From: Pseudomonas taiwanensis
GTDB lineage: Bacteria > Pseudomonadota > Gammaproteobacteria > Pseudomonadales > Pseudomonadaceae
Assembly: GCF_013393345.1 (NCBI RefSeq)
Contig: NZ_QJRF01000066.1
Span: 62,001 to 126,000 of the forward strand
Length of the DNA: 64,000 nucleotides
Reading direction: 5' to 3'
In this document: in pieces, positions 58,901-64,000 of the stretch
How the letters are laid out: every line of letters starts with the position of its first letter
How positions within the stretch are numbered: the stretch's first letter is position 1
The notes under the pieces: generated by a model
What the model was told of the DNA's origin: nothing
What the model saw: only the letters and a program-made list of their open reading frames with translations
The model's database searches: none
Made by a program: the position numbers and the translations under genes

Positions 58901-61290
58901 TCGCTGACGGTAGTCCCGCCCGCAGTGGTACCCAGTGCATTGACGTGGCTGACGAGCAGGGTGCCGCCCGTGACGTTGGTGGCACCGGTGTAGGTGTTGT
59001 TGCCGCTGAGCTGCAGGATCGACGGAGACGTCTTGGTCAGGCTGCCGCTGCCGGAAATCGCGCCAGAGAAATTGGCGATGTTGGCACCGCCGCCACCTGC
59101 GACGCTGATGATGCCGCCGCCCGCGCCTAGGGTGATGGCATTGGTGAAAGTGGTGGTCGTTCCCGCCGCCCCCGTCACGGTCATGGCCAGGGTGCCGCCA
59201 TCCAGTGTCAGGTTCCCGGTCGACAGACGCGACCCGGTGTCGGCGGTGAGCGTTCCCCCCGTCACCGACACGGCCCCGGACCAGAGGGCGGAGTTACTGG
59301 TGGACCCCAGTGTCAGGGTGCCAGCGCCGGACTTGGCCAGCGCGCCGGTACCCGCAATGTTGCTGTTGACGGTCGTGGTGTCGCCGCTCCCACTCACGAA
59401 GCTCAGCGTAGTGCCGCCGCCCAGGGTGATGGTGCTGCCGTTGATAATCAGGCTCGAAGCCGAATCGGCGTTGAGGGTCAGGCTTTCGTTGACGGACAGG
59501 TTACCGGCCAGCGAGACGGCGCCATTGAAACTGTTGGTGAAGATCAGCGTCTGGCTGCCCGTGGCGTCCGCAGCGGCAATCGCCACCGCCTCGCTGATGC
59601 TCACACCGTCACTCGCATTGATCGTGGCGGTGTCGGTGGTATTGGTGATGTAGATGGTGTCGCTGGTGGCGGTGACGTTAGCCGTGGCGGTGGAGGTGCC
59701 GTCGCTCAGGGTGAAGCGCACGGTCGCGTCGCCGGCCGGGGTGTCGCTGCGGTAGGTGATATGTCGCGCCACGTCATTGACCAACGAGGTGGTGGCCGCC
59801 GTGCCGCTGCTGGTGAAGGTGACGGTCAGCACGCCGCCGGTGCTGGTGAAGGTGGCGAAGGTTTGGCCACCGGACTGCAGGGCATTGCCGCTGACGGTGA
59901 ACAGTGCGCCTGAGGTGTTGAAGCCGAAGATGTCGCCGGAAACCGCGCTGGGACGCTGCACGGTCAGGCTCCCGCCAGCCCAGTTGCCATTGCCGCCGTT
60001 GAGGGCGCCCAGTTCCGCATCAGCCAGTGTGGCGTTGCCGCCGACGTCCAGCGTCACGGTGTTGCCGACGCCCGCCCATGCCACGCTGTCGCCGTTGAGG
60101 TTGCCGAGAGTCGGCGCGATATTGGCGGGCGACGTGGTGAAACTGAGGAAGTCCATGTTGTTTGGACTTCCCTCATTTATATCCGGCCCTGGAACCGCAT
60201 CGAGGAAACGGATCGTGAAGGACGTGATACTCAGCAGGTTGGTAGGGATGACGATGGTCTGACCGGTCTGGTTCGCTATCAGGACGCTGGTGACCTTGGC
60301 GGCATAGTTGCCGGTGGGATAGATCTCGAACTGATAATCATTGGCGTCCAGTGCCTGGACGGAGATGCTATCAAGATTGAACGGGCCACCGCTGCTGCTG
60401 ATGGTGAACTCGACGGGAGGCGTGTTGAAGGCATTCGAGTCGACATTGAGATAGATGCTGGTGGCAGTGGCCGCGAGATTTCCAGCGCCCTGATTATCCG
60501 AGTAGCTCCACTCGTCAGCATTGTTGGCCAACCAGGTCGAATTGAGCGTAACGGTGGCCAGCAGCGAGTCGTAGCCTGGCGACGCATCCTGCCAGAGCGA
60601 TGCTGTTTCAAGGCTGCCCACCGCTGCTTCGAGATTCCAGTCGCCGCCTTTGCCCAGGGCACCCGTTGCATCACTGGAAGCCGCCACATCGGCTGCCGTG
60701 AAGCTGGCGATCTGCTGGATCAGGGTCTGGCCGGAACCCTTGGCCACATCGCAGCCGTAGATCAGGATGTCGCCGTCCGCCTTCAGTGAATCGCCGATGG
60801 CGGCCAGATCATCCGCACGCTGCTGGACGCTGCCCGTGTCCAGCACCGAAGTGCCGAGCAGCACCTGCCCTTCCGAGCCATGACTGATGATATGGATGGC
60901 ATCGATGCCACTGCGGCCGTCCAGGTAGTCGGCGATCTGCTGCAGGCCATCCTTGCTGCTATCCAGTACCACCACTTCGGTACCCGGTTTGATGGCAGCG
61001 ACCAGTTGCTGGTAGTCCTTGACGCCGTTATCGACGAACACCACTTCCTGGCGCTGGTCGCCGGTGCCACCCGTGGGGGTGGCAGCCAGGCCGTCATGGG
61101 ACGAGCTCTCGGCCGCGGCAGTATCCTGCGCATCAGGGGTGTCGGTGGGCTGGCTCGCTGCGGTATCGGCAACGGTGGCGGCGACGGCGCCGTCGAACAT
61201 CATGCGAGGTTCGAGGGGCAGAGCCAGGGGAGAACGGACGTCGGCCTGGGACGGGCGGCCGGATACTTTATTCTTGTTCGACCAGAACAT
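49999..61290 (-). CDS. giant LEPR/DUF4347 repeat protein, probable surface adhesin
   Basis: A 3763-residue protein. In order it has: an N-terminal LEPRMMFDGA motif (near residue 29); a DUF4347 domain (about 77-230, IHIISHGSEGQVLLG and ILIYGCDVAKG); many autotransporter-associated beta-strand repeats (about 620-1870, GSGTLTLSGNNTYTGATTVSAG-like); cadherin/VCBS-like units ending in VNDAP (about 1960-2565); Ig-like units (about 2570-3575); a Pro-rich linker and a Gly-rich end. There is no C-terminal autotransporter barrel and no cleavable signal peptide, so type I export through the neighbouring TolC-family protein is more likely. ATG 61290 is chosen because GGGAG lies eight bases upstream. Confidence 0.9.
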   Translation of the reverse strand: MFWSNKNKVSGRPSQADVRSPLALPLEPRMMFDGAVAATVADTAASQPTDTPDAQDTAAAESSSHDGLAATPTGGTGDQRQEVVFVDNGVKDYQQLVAAIKPGTEVVVLDSSKDGLQQIADYLDGRSGIDAIHIISHGSEGQVLLGTSVLDTGSVQQRADDLAAIGDSLKADGDILIYGCDVAKGSGQTLIQQIASFTAADVAASSDATGALGKGGDWNLEAAVGSLETASLWQDASPGYDSLLATVTLNSTWLANNADEWSYSDNQGAGNLAATATSIYLNVDSNAFNTPPVEFTISSSGGPFNLDSISVQALDANDYQFEIYPTGNYAAKVTSVLIANQTGQTIVIPTNLLSITSFTIRFLDAVPGPDINEGSPNNMDFLSFTTSPANIAPTLGNLNGDSVAWAGVGNTVTLDVGGNATLADAELGALNGGNGNWAGGSLTVQRPSAVSGDIFGFNTSGALFTVSGNALQSGGQTFATFTSTGGVLTVTFTSSGTAATTSLVNDVARHITYRSDTPAGDATVRFTLSDGTSTATANVTATSDTIYITNTTDTATINASDGVSISEAVAIAAADATGSQTLIFTNSFNGAVSLAGNLSVNESLTLNADSASSLIINGSTITLGGGTTLSFVSGSGDTTTVNSNIAGTGALAKSGAGTLTLGSTSNSALWSGAVSVTGGTLTADTGSRLSTGNLTLDGGTLAMTVTGAAGTTTTFTNAITLGAGGGIISVAGGGGANIANFSGAISGSGSLTKTSPSILQLSGNNTYTGATNVTGGTLLVSHVNALGTTAGGTTVSDGATVRIAGALTVAESFVVSGSGTSVSSVNYGAIHLVSGSSTLSGNVTLAGAADISAASGSTLTLSGALNGAFSLNKTDAGTLVLSNSGNEAGLTAGTTITAGTLSIANDDYLSSGTITLNGGTLAITGATTVDNAIALASASTIATSANATLSGVLSGSGTLTKSGASTLTLSGSNTHSGAVSLTAGGLTLSGGSALGNSSAVTQSAGTVLTISTAETIGSLAGTGSVVLNAALTAGGDNTSTTYSGVISGTSGLTKAGSGTMTLTGNNTYTGATTVSAGGLTLNRVGGALDDNTSVAVAAGTTLTISADETIDVLSGAGTVALGSSALTVGINGTSSTFSGAITGSGTLTLDGGGTFTLSGTNSGQSWGMQVLSGGTVSIAGDANLGSGTLQLNDGTLSVTSTGTIDNAITLGASAGRVSVDTGLALSLSGAIGGAGALTKTGSGTLTLSGGNNYSGTTTVLSGTLSVAGDGNLGAGAVTLAAGTTLQVTGATTINNAFNLGGAATFQTDAAVTVSGAITGSGSLTKTGAGTLTLSSLSSNYLGGTTLAAGTLSVQSSAALGSGTITFNGGALDVSTTTALAFSNAVNMATVGSISFIEDAEATFSGAFAGTGGLTVTGVINGNRELLTLSNSGNSTTWSGTLTATNAALQFAADNMLSSGTITLNSGSVLLATAGTTVDNDVVLGGAGILFSNAGNLVLSGVVSGSGALTTGGTVGTSVTLAGNNTHTGSVTVAAGKLILSGGSAVSDSAAVTVSNSTTLELASSETIGSLAGTAGTILTLGSNTLTTGGNNINTTFAGAIDGTGGLTKAGSGTLTLSGNSSNSAPVVVAAGELAVGGTAIGNTASVTVNSGATLSLFSNERIGALFGSGTVQLGSSTLFMGGSNLSTTFSGSINGAGNIDHNGTGSLTLSGSNGYTGTTTVSNSGTISITDTSNISSGAVIMATGGTLMVTGSNVMLNNSFTLLSGGAKVSNANGLTLSGPLSGVGGLTKEGAGTLTLSGANTYGGSTTISAGTLMVNGSTASATTVASGATLAGSGTLGGNVTVQSGGVLSPGNSAGTLTVNGNLQLNAGSILAVEINGTTAGTQYDQVVVNGTVDVSGATLAVTHGYTPGLGDTYVLIDNNLADGVTGNFSGLAEGATLAAGGNSTELTVSYVGATGNDFTLTAPTNEPPVVGNLNGDSVGVIEGGGAALLDSGSNATVTDSDSVDFDGGKVTVAIIANRASGEDILSILSQGTGAGQIGVSGSNVTFGGVLIGTFTGGTGSNDLVISLNANATPAAVQALVRTITYTNGNTLDPSTATRTVRITVDDGDGATSANADIAVSVTSVNDAPTLSATGGTPTYTENGAAVDLFSGVSVGTVEAGQTITGLTLTVSNLANGASEILRIDGTDIILVNGTSGTTTGGNGIGYSVSVSGGTATVTLTSAGGLSAANAQTVIDGMSYRNSSEAPSGISRVVTLTSISDSGGTSNGGVDSTSVSVVATVGIAAVNDAPSITAPGSIAVTEDVTTALTGISFADIDAGTGSVTATFSVASGTLAATSGSGIIVGGSGTGSLTLTGRLADINAFIAASGLSFTTASNATANVTLTVAIDDGGNTGSDPGLSGTGSSEAASTTLTLAVAAVNDAPVNSAPANATVDQDDTLVFSSGNGNLITISDVDAGGGTVRVTLTATNGLITLSSLTGLVFTVGTGTGDASMTFDGSIADINNALNGLSFAPTGGYNGPASLQLVTDDLGLSGSGGVQSDTDTINITVSPINPLITDIGVSNPDGGYKVGDVITVTISFDQTVIVDTSGGRPSLLLETGLVDRSATYVSGSGSNTLTFSYTVQAGDVSADLDYQSTGALALNGATIRNAGSDDAILTLPAVGGADSIAGQHGIIIDGLVPQVTRVSVPANGTYVAGQNLDFTVNLSEAVTVDTLGGTPRIAITLDGGGTVFANYLSGSGTSALVFRLTVSSGQLDTNGISVGGAIQANGGTLRDGVGNNANTTLNNVASTTGVRVDAVVPTVGSVSVPVGLPYNAGDTLTFVVNASEAVIVNGTPRLSLDIGGNTVFAQYVSGSGTSTLVFQYIVVIGDTDADGIAVNGLEANGGTLRDAAGNTMDLVLNNVGDTSGVIVDTLAPVSNGIVALDPSPTNAGSVRYTVSFSEAVSGVDLSDFDLVTGGTAAGSLTGLVQLDAQTYQVTVSGVSGTGTLGLNLKGSGTGIVDQAGNDLSAGLTGAVYSVDRDVPTVTSVSVPANGTYVAGQNLDFTVSLSEAVTVDTLGGTPRIAITLDSGGTVFANYLSGSGTSALVFRLTVSSGQLDTNGISVGGAIQANGGTLRDGVGNNANTTLNNIASTTGVRVDAVVPTVASVSVPVGLPYNAGDTLTFVVNASEAVIVNGTPRLALDIGGTTVFANYVAGSGTSTLVFQYTIQAGDNDANGIAVTGLAANGGTLRDAAGNSMNLALNSVGDTSNLIVDTQAPSPSGIVALDPSPTNAGSVRYTVTFSENVSGVDLSDFALVTTGTAGGSLTGLLQIDARTFQITVSGVNGTGTLGLNLNGSATGIVDAAGNAITGGLTGAVYSVDRDVPTVTGVSVPVGVPYNAGDTLTFVVNASEAVIVNGLPRLAIDMGGTTVFADYVAGSGSNTLVFQYSVRAGDNDANGIAVTGLVANGATLRDAIGNPMNLTLNGVGNTSGVIVDTTAPNASATVAPLATPGSVQYTVTFDESVSGIDLGDFNLVTTGNVTGTLQSLVQVDSRTFLVTVSNVAGAGTLSLGLNTTGTLITDTAGNPMLSDLSAQTYSVPQSDGDPEFRANPPVITPPEPTVPFDPVQPNVPPPPFTSPLIPPPLFEQPTLGSGIPTLGNIFINQGALAPSFIAQVFGSSDGFRDGSGSGFLGFGGGDGGVFGTSSLSSFFDKDVPQDTEEMKLFDGKQWQGGSGGSGHGIFGAPTLGQQLQDIKDNEQRQVRELAMALGQIQADRPQA
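50577..53231 (-). repeat. tandem 1026-base repeat in the Ig-like part of the giant gene
   Basis: The blocks 52206-53231 and 51180-52205 are near-identical units of 1026 bases (342 residues, each three Ig-like domains), and 50577-51179 is a partial, more diverged third copy. Stretches of several hundred bases differ by only a few substitutions, so the array is young or is kept uniform by gene conversion. Confidence 0.8.
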
Positions 61291-61589
61291 GCTGTGCGCT
61301 CCCTGTCGGTGACTCTGCACTGCCTGATTAGTCCGACGATGTTATTTGCTTTTTCCTACTCTGGAAATGGCTTTCAGCCATCAGCCTGCCATCAATGACC
61401 AAGAAGTCTTAAACAACCCCGCCTTACTTCGTTTGAGTCACAGAATCGACGCTTGCCTGTGCTAAAGAACAAGAGGCGAAAGGAAATTTCGTCTATCGTT
61501 CACCGCGCGCAGGGAAGTGCCATTTAATTGCCAGTACTTCCTTGCCTATTCCAATAAAGCCTCACACACGCAAGGAAGGAATCAGTCTC
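61291..61589. other. divergent promoter region of the giant gene and tail-collar genes
   Basis: This 299-base stretch is A/T-richer than its flanks and holds no supported gene. It must carry both promoters. A small hairpin ATGGCT-TTC-AGCCAT lies at 61367-61381. No known operator was recognised. Confidence 0.5.
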
Positions 61590-62177
61590 ATGAGTGACCA
61601 GTCCTATCTCGGCTCGATCAGCGGTTGGGCCCCCAATTTCGCTCCCCGTGGCTGGGCGTTCTGCCAGGGGCAGACGATCTCCATCGCTCAATACAGCGCC
61701 CTGTTCTCTCTGCTCGGCACCGTCTATGGCGGTAATGGCCAGACCACCTTCTGCCTGCCGAACCTGCAAGGTCGCGTGCCCGTCGGCGCCGGCCAGTCCC
61801 CCGGCACCTCCCCGTACACCCTGGGCGAGATGGCCGGCACCGAGTCGGTCACCCTGACCACCGCGCAAATGCCCGCCCACACCCACGTCGCTACCGCGAC
61901 CGCCACCGCCTCCCTGCCCGCCAGCACCGCTGCGGCAACTTCGGCAACACCGGCCGCGGACAGCGTACTGGCCGTCGCCAACGGCGCCTCGGGCCGCACG
62001 CCCGTGGATGTGAAGATCTACGCTCCGGCCCCCGGCTCGGTGAACCTTCCCCTGTCCAGCGCAGCGACCGTCAACGTCCAGGCTGCCGGCAGTAACCAGC
62101 CTTTCTCCATCCTGCAGCCGTTCACGGTGATCAACTACATCATCTGCATGGAAGGGGTTTTCCCCTCCCGCAACTGA
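61590..62177 (+). CDS. phage tail collar-domain protein (MdpB-like), copy 1
   Basis: A 195-residue protein. The tail-collar domain occupies residues 1-65 (YLGSISGWAPNFAPRGWAFCQGQTISIAQYSALFSLLGTVYGGNGQTTFCLPNLQGRVPVGAG). A Thr/Ala-rich middle has PAHTH near 90, and the end INYIICMEGVFPSRN is typical of MdpB (microcystin-dependent protein)-type proteins. No signal peptide is present. In phages this domain caps short tail fibres, but no other phage genes are nearby. AAGGAAGGA precedes the ATG. It is followed 18 bases later by a paralogue. Confidence 0.88.
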   Translation: MSDQSYLGSISGWAPNFAPRGWAFCQGQTISIAQYSALFSLLGTVYGGNGQTTFCLPNLQGRVPVGAGQSPGTSPYTLGEMAGTESVTLTTAQMPAHTHVATATATASLPASTAAATSATPAADSVLAVANGASGRTPVDVKIYAPAPGSVNLPLSSAATVNVQAAGSNQPFSILQPFTVINYIICMEGVFPSRN

Positions 62178-62195
62178 CGGCGCGAGGACTCACGA

Positions 62196-62768
62196 ATGGA
62201 TATCGAAAGTTACCTCGGTGTGATCGCGCCCTTCGCGGGCAACTTCGCACCACGGAACTGGATGACCTGCAGCGGCCAGTTGTTGTCGATCCAGCAGAAC
62301 CAGGCGCTGTTCGCCCTGCTGGGCGTCACCTATGGCGGCAACGGCGTCCAGAACTTCGGCCTGCCCAACCTCAACGGACGGGTACCGGTCGGGCAAAGTG
62401 CCCAGCAGCCCCTCGGCCAGATGGCCGGTTCGGAAAACGTCACGCTGACCACGCTCAACCTGCCCACCCATACCCACGGCGCCACCGCCGAGGCGACTGT
62501 GGTGCTGCAGTCGTCCACGACGGCAGCCGCCTCCGAGCAGCCTGCGGCAGACGCCACCCTGGCCCAGGCGCAGGGCGCCTCGGGCCGTACCGGTGTGACC
62601 GTGCAGATCTACGCTCCGGCTCCGGGAAGCGTCCAGCTGCCGGTGCAGGCGAGCCTCCAGGTAACGCTGGGGCTCAGCGGCCAGAACCTGCCCACTGGCG
62701 TGGTGCAGCCGTTCCTGGCACTGACCCAGTGCATCTGCACCCAGGGAGTGTTCCCGAGTCGCAACTGA
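62196..62768 (+). CDS. phage tail collar-domain protein (MdpB-like), copy 2
   Basis: A 190-residue paralogue of the preceding protein with the same order: collar domain (GVIAPFAGNFAPRNWMTCSGQLLSIQQNQALFALLGVTYGGNGVQNFGLPNLNGRVPVG), PTHTHGAT, a variable Ala/Thr/Gln-rich centre and the end TQCICTQGVFPSRN. The two share the framework but differ in the centre, as receptor-type modules often do. It lies 18 bases after copy 1, so they are co-transcribed. Function outside phages is unknown. Confidence 0.88.
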   Translation: MDIESYLGVIAPFAGNFAPRNWMTCSGQLLSIQQNQALFALLGVTYGGNGVQNFGLPNLNGRVPVGQSAQQPLGQMAGSENVTLTTLNLPTHTHGATAEATVVLQSSTTAAASEQPAADATLAQAQGASGRTGVTVQIYAPAPGSVQLPVQASLQVTLGLSGQNLPTGVVQPFLALTQCICTQGVFPSRN

Positions 62769-62790
62769 CCCGGGCTGCCCGCTGCCAGGC

Positions 62791-63093
62791 CTAGTTGAAC
62801 TGGGCCTGGTAGTGGCGCTGACCGTCGAGGGGAGAAACGATCGGGCTAAGGTGCAGCAGATACTCTTTTCCGCTGGCGCTCTTCAGGCGGTATTGCGCGT
62901 CCAGCAGGAGCACGCTCATCGGAGTGGTGAAGATCAGCGAGAACGGCGTGCGGAATCCCGGATTGGGAGCACTGCCTTCCACCAGCCTCAGCAAGGTCAG
63001 CTCCACAGGTTCGGGCACCGTCTCGGCGGTGAAGACCTGGCCAACCTCAGAGGCGAACATCTTTGCGGTAAGGCCCTGGGTTTCGATGAACAT
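62791..63093 (-). CDS. DUF6916-like small beta-rich protein
   Basis: A 100-residue protein, predicted beta-rich: FIETQGLTAKMFASEVGQVFTAETVPEPVELTLLRLVEG, then RTPFSLIFTTPMSVLLLDAQYRLKS and HLSPIVSPLDG. This pattern matches the DUF6916 group, which recurs beside tail-collar (MdpB) genes. GGGAG lies eight bases before the ATG. It converges with the collar genes and is divergent from the acetyltransferase gene. Function unknown. Confidence 0.7.
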   Translation of the reverse strand: MFIETQGLTAKMFASEVGQVFTAETVPEPVELTLLRLVEGSAPNPGFRTPFSLIFTTPMSVLLLDAQYRLKSASGKEYLLHLSPIVSPLDGQRHYQAQFN

Positions 63094-63160
63094 CTGGTCA
63101 CTCCCTGATCGTTAGGAATTCAGGCACGGGCCTGGGCGGTAGAGGAAATTACAGCAGCGC

Positions 63161-63652
63161 ATGATCGAGATAAAGACGACTGACATGCTGACCAAGCGGG
63201 TAGCCAATGCGGCCGACGAGCCCTGGATGCGTCAGCTCTTCGCCCAGTTGCGCGGGCTGGACCCGGCCATGATTGCTGCCTGCCCCGCCCTTCTCGAACA
63301 GCAATGGCAGCTCCAGCAACGAGTTTTCGCCAGCCACTATCCCGAAGCCCACACGGAACTGGTGCTGCTGGACGATGCGCCCATCGGGCTCATTACCCTT
63401 CATGAAGGCGCCAGCACCATACGCGTGCTGGAAATCGGCCTGGAAGCCCATCATCGCGGGCGCGGCTACGGCCAATGGCTGCTGGGGGATCTCACCCGCC
63501 GCGCAGACCGGCAATGCAAAGCGCTGGAACTTGCGGTCATGGGGCACAACCCGGCGATCCGCCTTTACCAGCGCCTGGGATTCCGCGCCTTGCCCGCAAG
63601 CACGGACGAGGTGCAGCTGCAGATGCGCCGCGAGCCCGTTCAGCGCGACTGA
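63161..63652 (+). CDS. GNAT-family N-acetyltransferase
   Basis: A 163-residue GNAT fold. The acetyl-CoA loop lies in IGLEAHHRGRGYGQWLLGDLTRRA (HHRGRGYG, near residue 92), and the family-end strand-helix is ELAVMGHNPAIRLYQRLGFRALP. The acceptor is unknown. Two starts are possible, ATG 63161 and ATG 63185. Such a GNAT beside collar and DUF6916 genes suggests modification of a locus product, which is inference. Its last 13 bases overlap the converging gene. Confidence 0.85.
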   Translation: MIEIKTTDMLTKRVANAADEPWMRQLFAQLRGLDPAMIAACPALLEQQWQLQQRVFASHYPEAHTELVLLDDAPIGLITLHEGASTIRVLEIGLEAHHRGRGYGQWLLGDLTRRADRQCKALELAVMGHNPAIRLYQRLGFRALPASTDEVQLQMRREPVQRD

Positions 63653-64000
63653 TCCAGACGCAGCGCCTCCAGCGCCTGGTAAGGACCTTCCGCCCAGCGA
63701 GACACTGCATCGCGCAAGGCAGCCGGTGCCGAATCGCGTTTCTGCTGCGCGTCCGCCGCAAACGTCTCGCCTGGCCGTTTGGCATTCTGCCGACTGGCAG
63801 CCATGACCACCTCCAGCTGATCCGGAGCCAGCCGCAACCGTTCGCGCAGCTGGCCCACAGCAGCGTGGGGCAGCTCGCTGTAATTGAGCGCCAGCCCACC
63901 GTATTCCCGGCACATCGCGGCCGCCTGCTCCAGCAGGCGCCCCAGCCGCCTGACGATGTAGTCCTCGCGTGGCACCGTGGCTTCCCCCGTCTCGTTCAGC
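63640..64000 (-). CDS. C-terminal part of a probable sulfotransferase-family protein (partial)
   Basis: The frame is open to the window edge; 119 residues are visible. YIVRRLGRLLEQAAAMCREYGGLALNYSELPHAAVGQLRERLRL, then AASRQNAKRPGETFAADAQQKRDSAPAALRDAVSRW resembles the C-terminal region of bacterial sulfotransferase-like proteins (YxELPxxV and xxAKxPGxxF..D...K....PALR). The PAPS-binding part would be outside the window. A GTG at 63975 could also serve as the start of a short protein, since GGGGGAA lies before it, but the residues upstream of it (LNETGEAT) look coding. Confidence 0.5.
   Translation of the reverse strand, partial: LNETGEATVPREDYIVRRLGRLLEQAAAMCREYGGLALNYSELPHAAVGQLRERLRLAPDQLEVVMAASRQNAKRPGETFAADAQQKRDSAPAALRDAVSRWAEGPYQALEALRLDQSR

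Noticed and set aside
61590-62768. Prophage or tailocin
   Set aside because: Only collar-domain proteins are present. No other structural, lysis or integrase genes lie in the window, and the flanks are non-phage genes.

Overview
The window is high-GC DNA from a gammaproteobacterium, almost certainly a Pseudomonas of the P. aeruginosa/P. resinovorans side of the genus. The evidence is codon use, REP sequences of the GTAGGAGCGAGCTTGCTCGCGAA type, a PchP-type phosphorylcholine phosphatase, a Pseudomonas-restricted DUF3509 protein, and the families present. It reads as chromosome: no integrase, transposase, tRNA, rRNA or CRISPR array was seen.

Layout. 1-4.6 kb: the end of an SDR gene, a periplasmic TPR protein, an OmpR-type two-component pair, then a secreted Gly/Asp-rich protein with an 11-residue Ala/Arg/Asp repeat tail. 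4.9-24.3 kb: a catabolic island. It holds three GATase1-AraC (GbdR/ArgR-like) regulators, two of them a recent tandem duplicate. It also holds an MmgE/PrpD protein, a ProVWX betaine-type ABC importer, a DMT exporter, a GbcA/CntA-like Rieske oxygenase, a LysR regulator, a PuuB-like FAD oxidase, an MFS carrier, a DapA-fold lyase, a PuuC/KauB-like aldehyde dehydrogenase and a GabP-like permease. Together these suggest uptake of a quaternary amine, oxidative N-demethylation, amine oxidation and aldehyde oxidation, for a substrate that cannot be named from sequence.

24.3-49 kb is mostly housekeeping and small regulatory units. It includes a soluble CBS-domain histidine kinase with a double-REC response regulator, a YpfJ-like zinc peptidase, SDR and LysR genes, a cold-shock protein followed by a SutA-like microprotein, a dihaem-type cytochrome, an S1-domain CvfB-like protein and an LTA-synthase-like membrane phosphatase/transferase. 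Further on are a zinc phospholipase C-like protein next to pchP, a DEAD-box helicase, a Nudix hydrolase and a RarD-like transporter. Three REP doublets (REPINs) and a decayed GGDEF gene end lie between genes.

48.4-64 kb is a surface/secretion locus. A 3763-residue LEPR/DUF4347 giant protein with autotransporter-type strand repeats, cadherin/VCBS-like and Ig-like repeats is followed on the same strand by a TolC-family lipoprotein. Divergent from it are two phage-tail-collar (MdpB-like) proteins, a DUF6916-like protein, a GNAT acetyltransferase and the end of a probable sulfotransferase. This last set is the best candidate here for an undescribed system.
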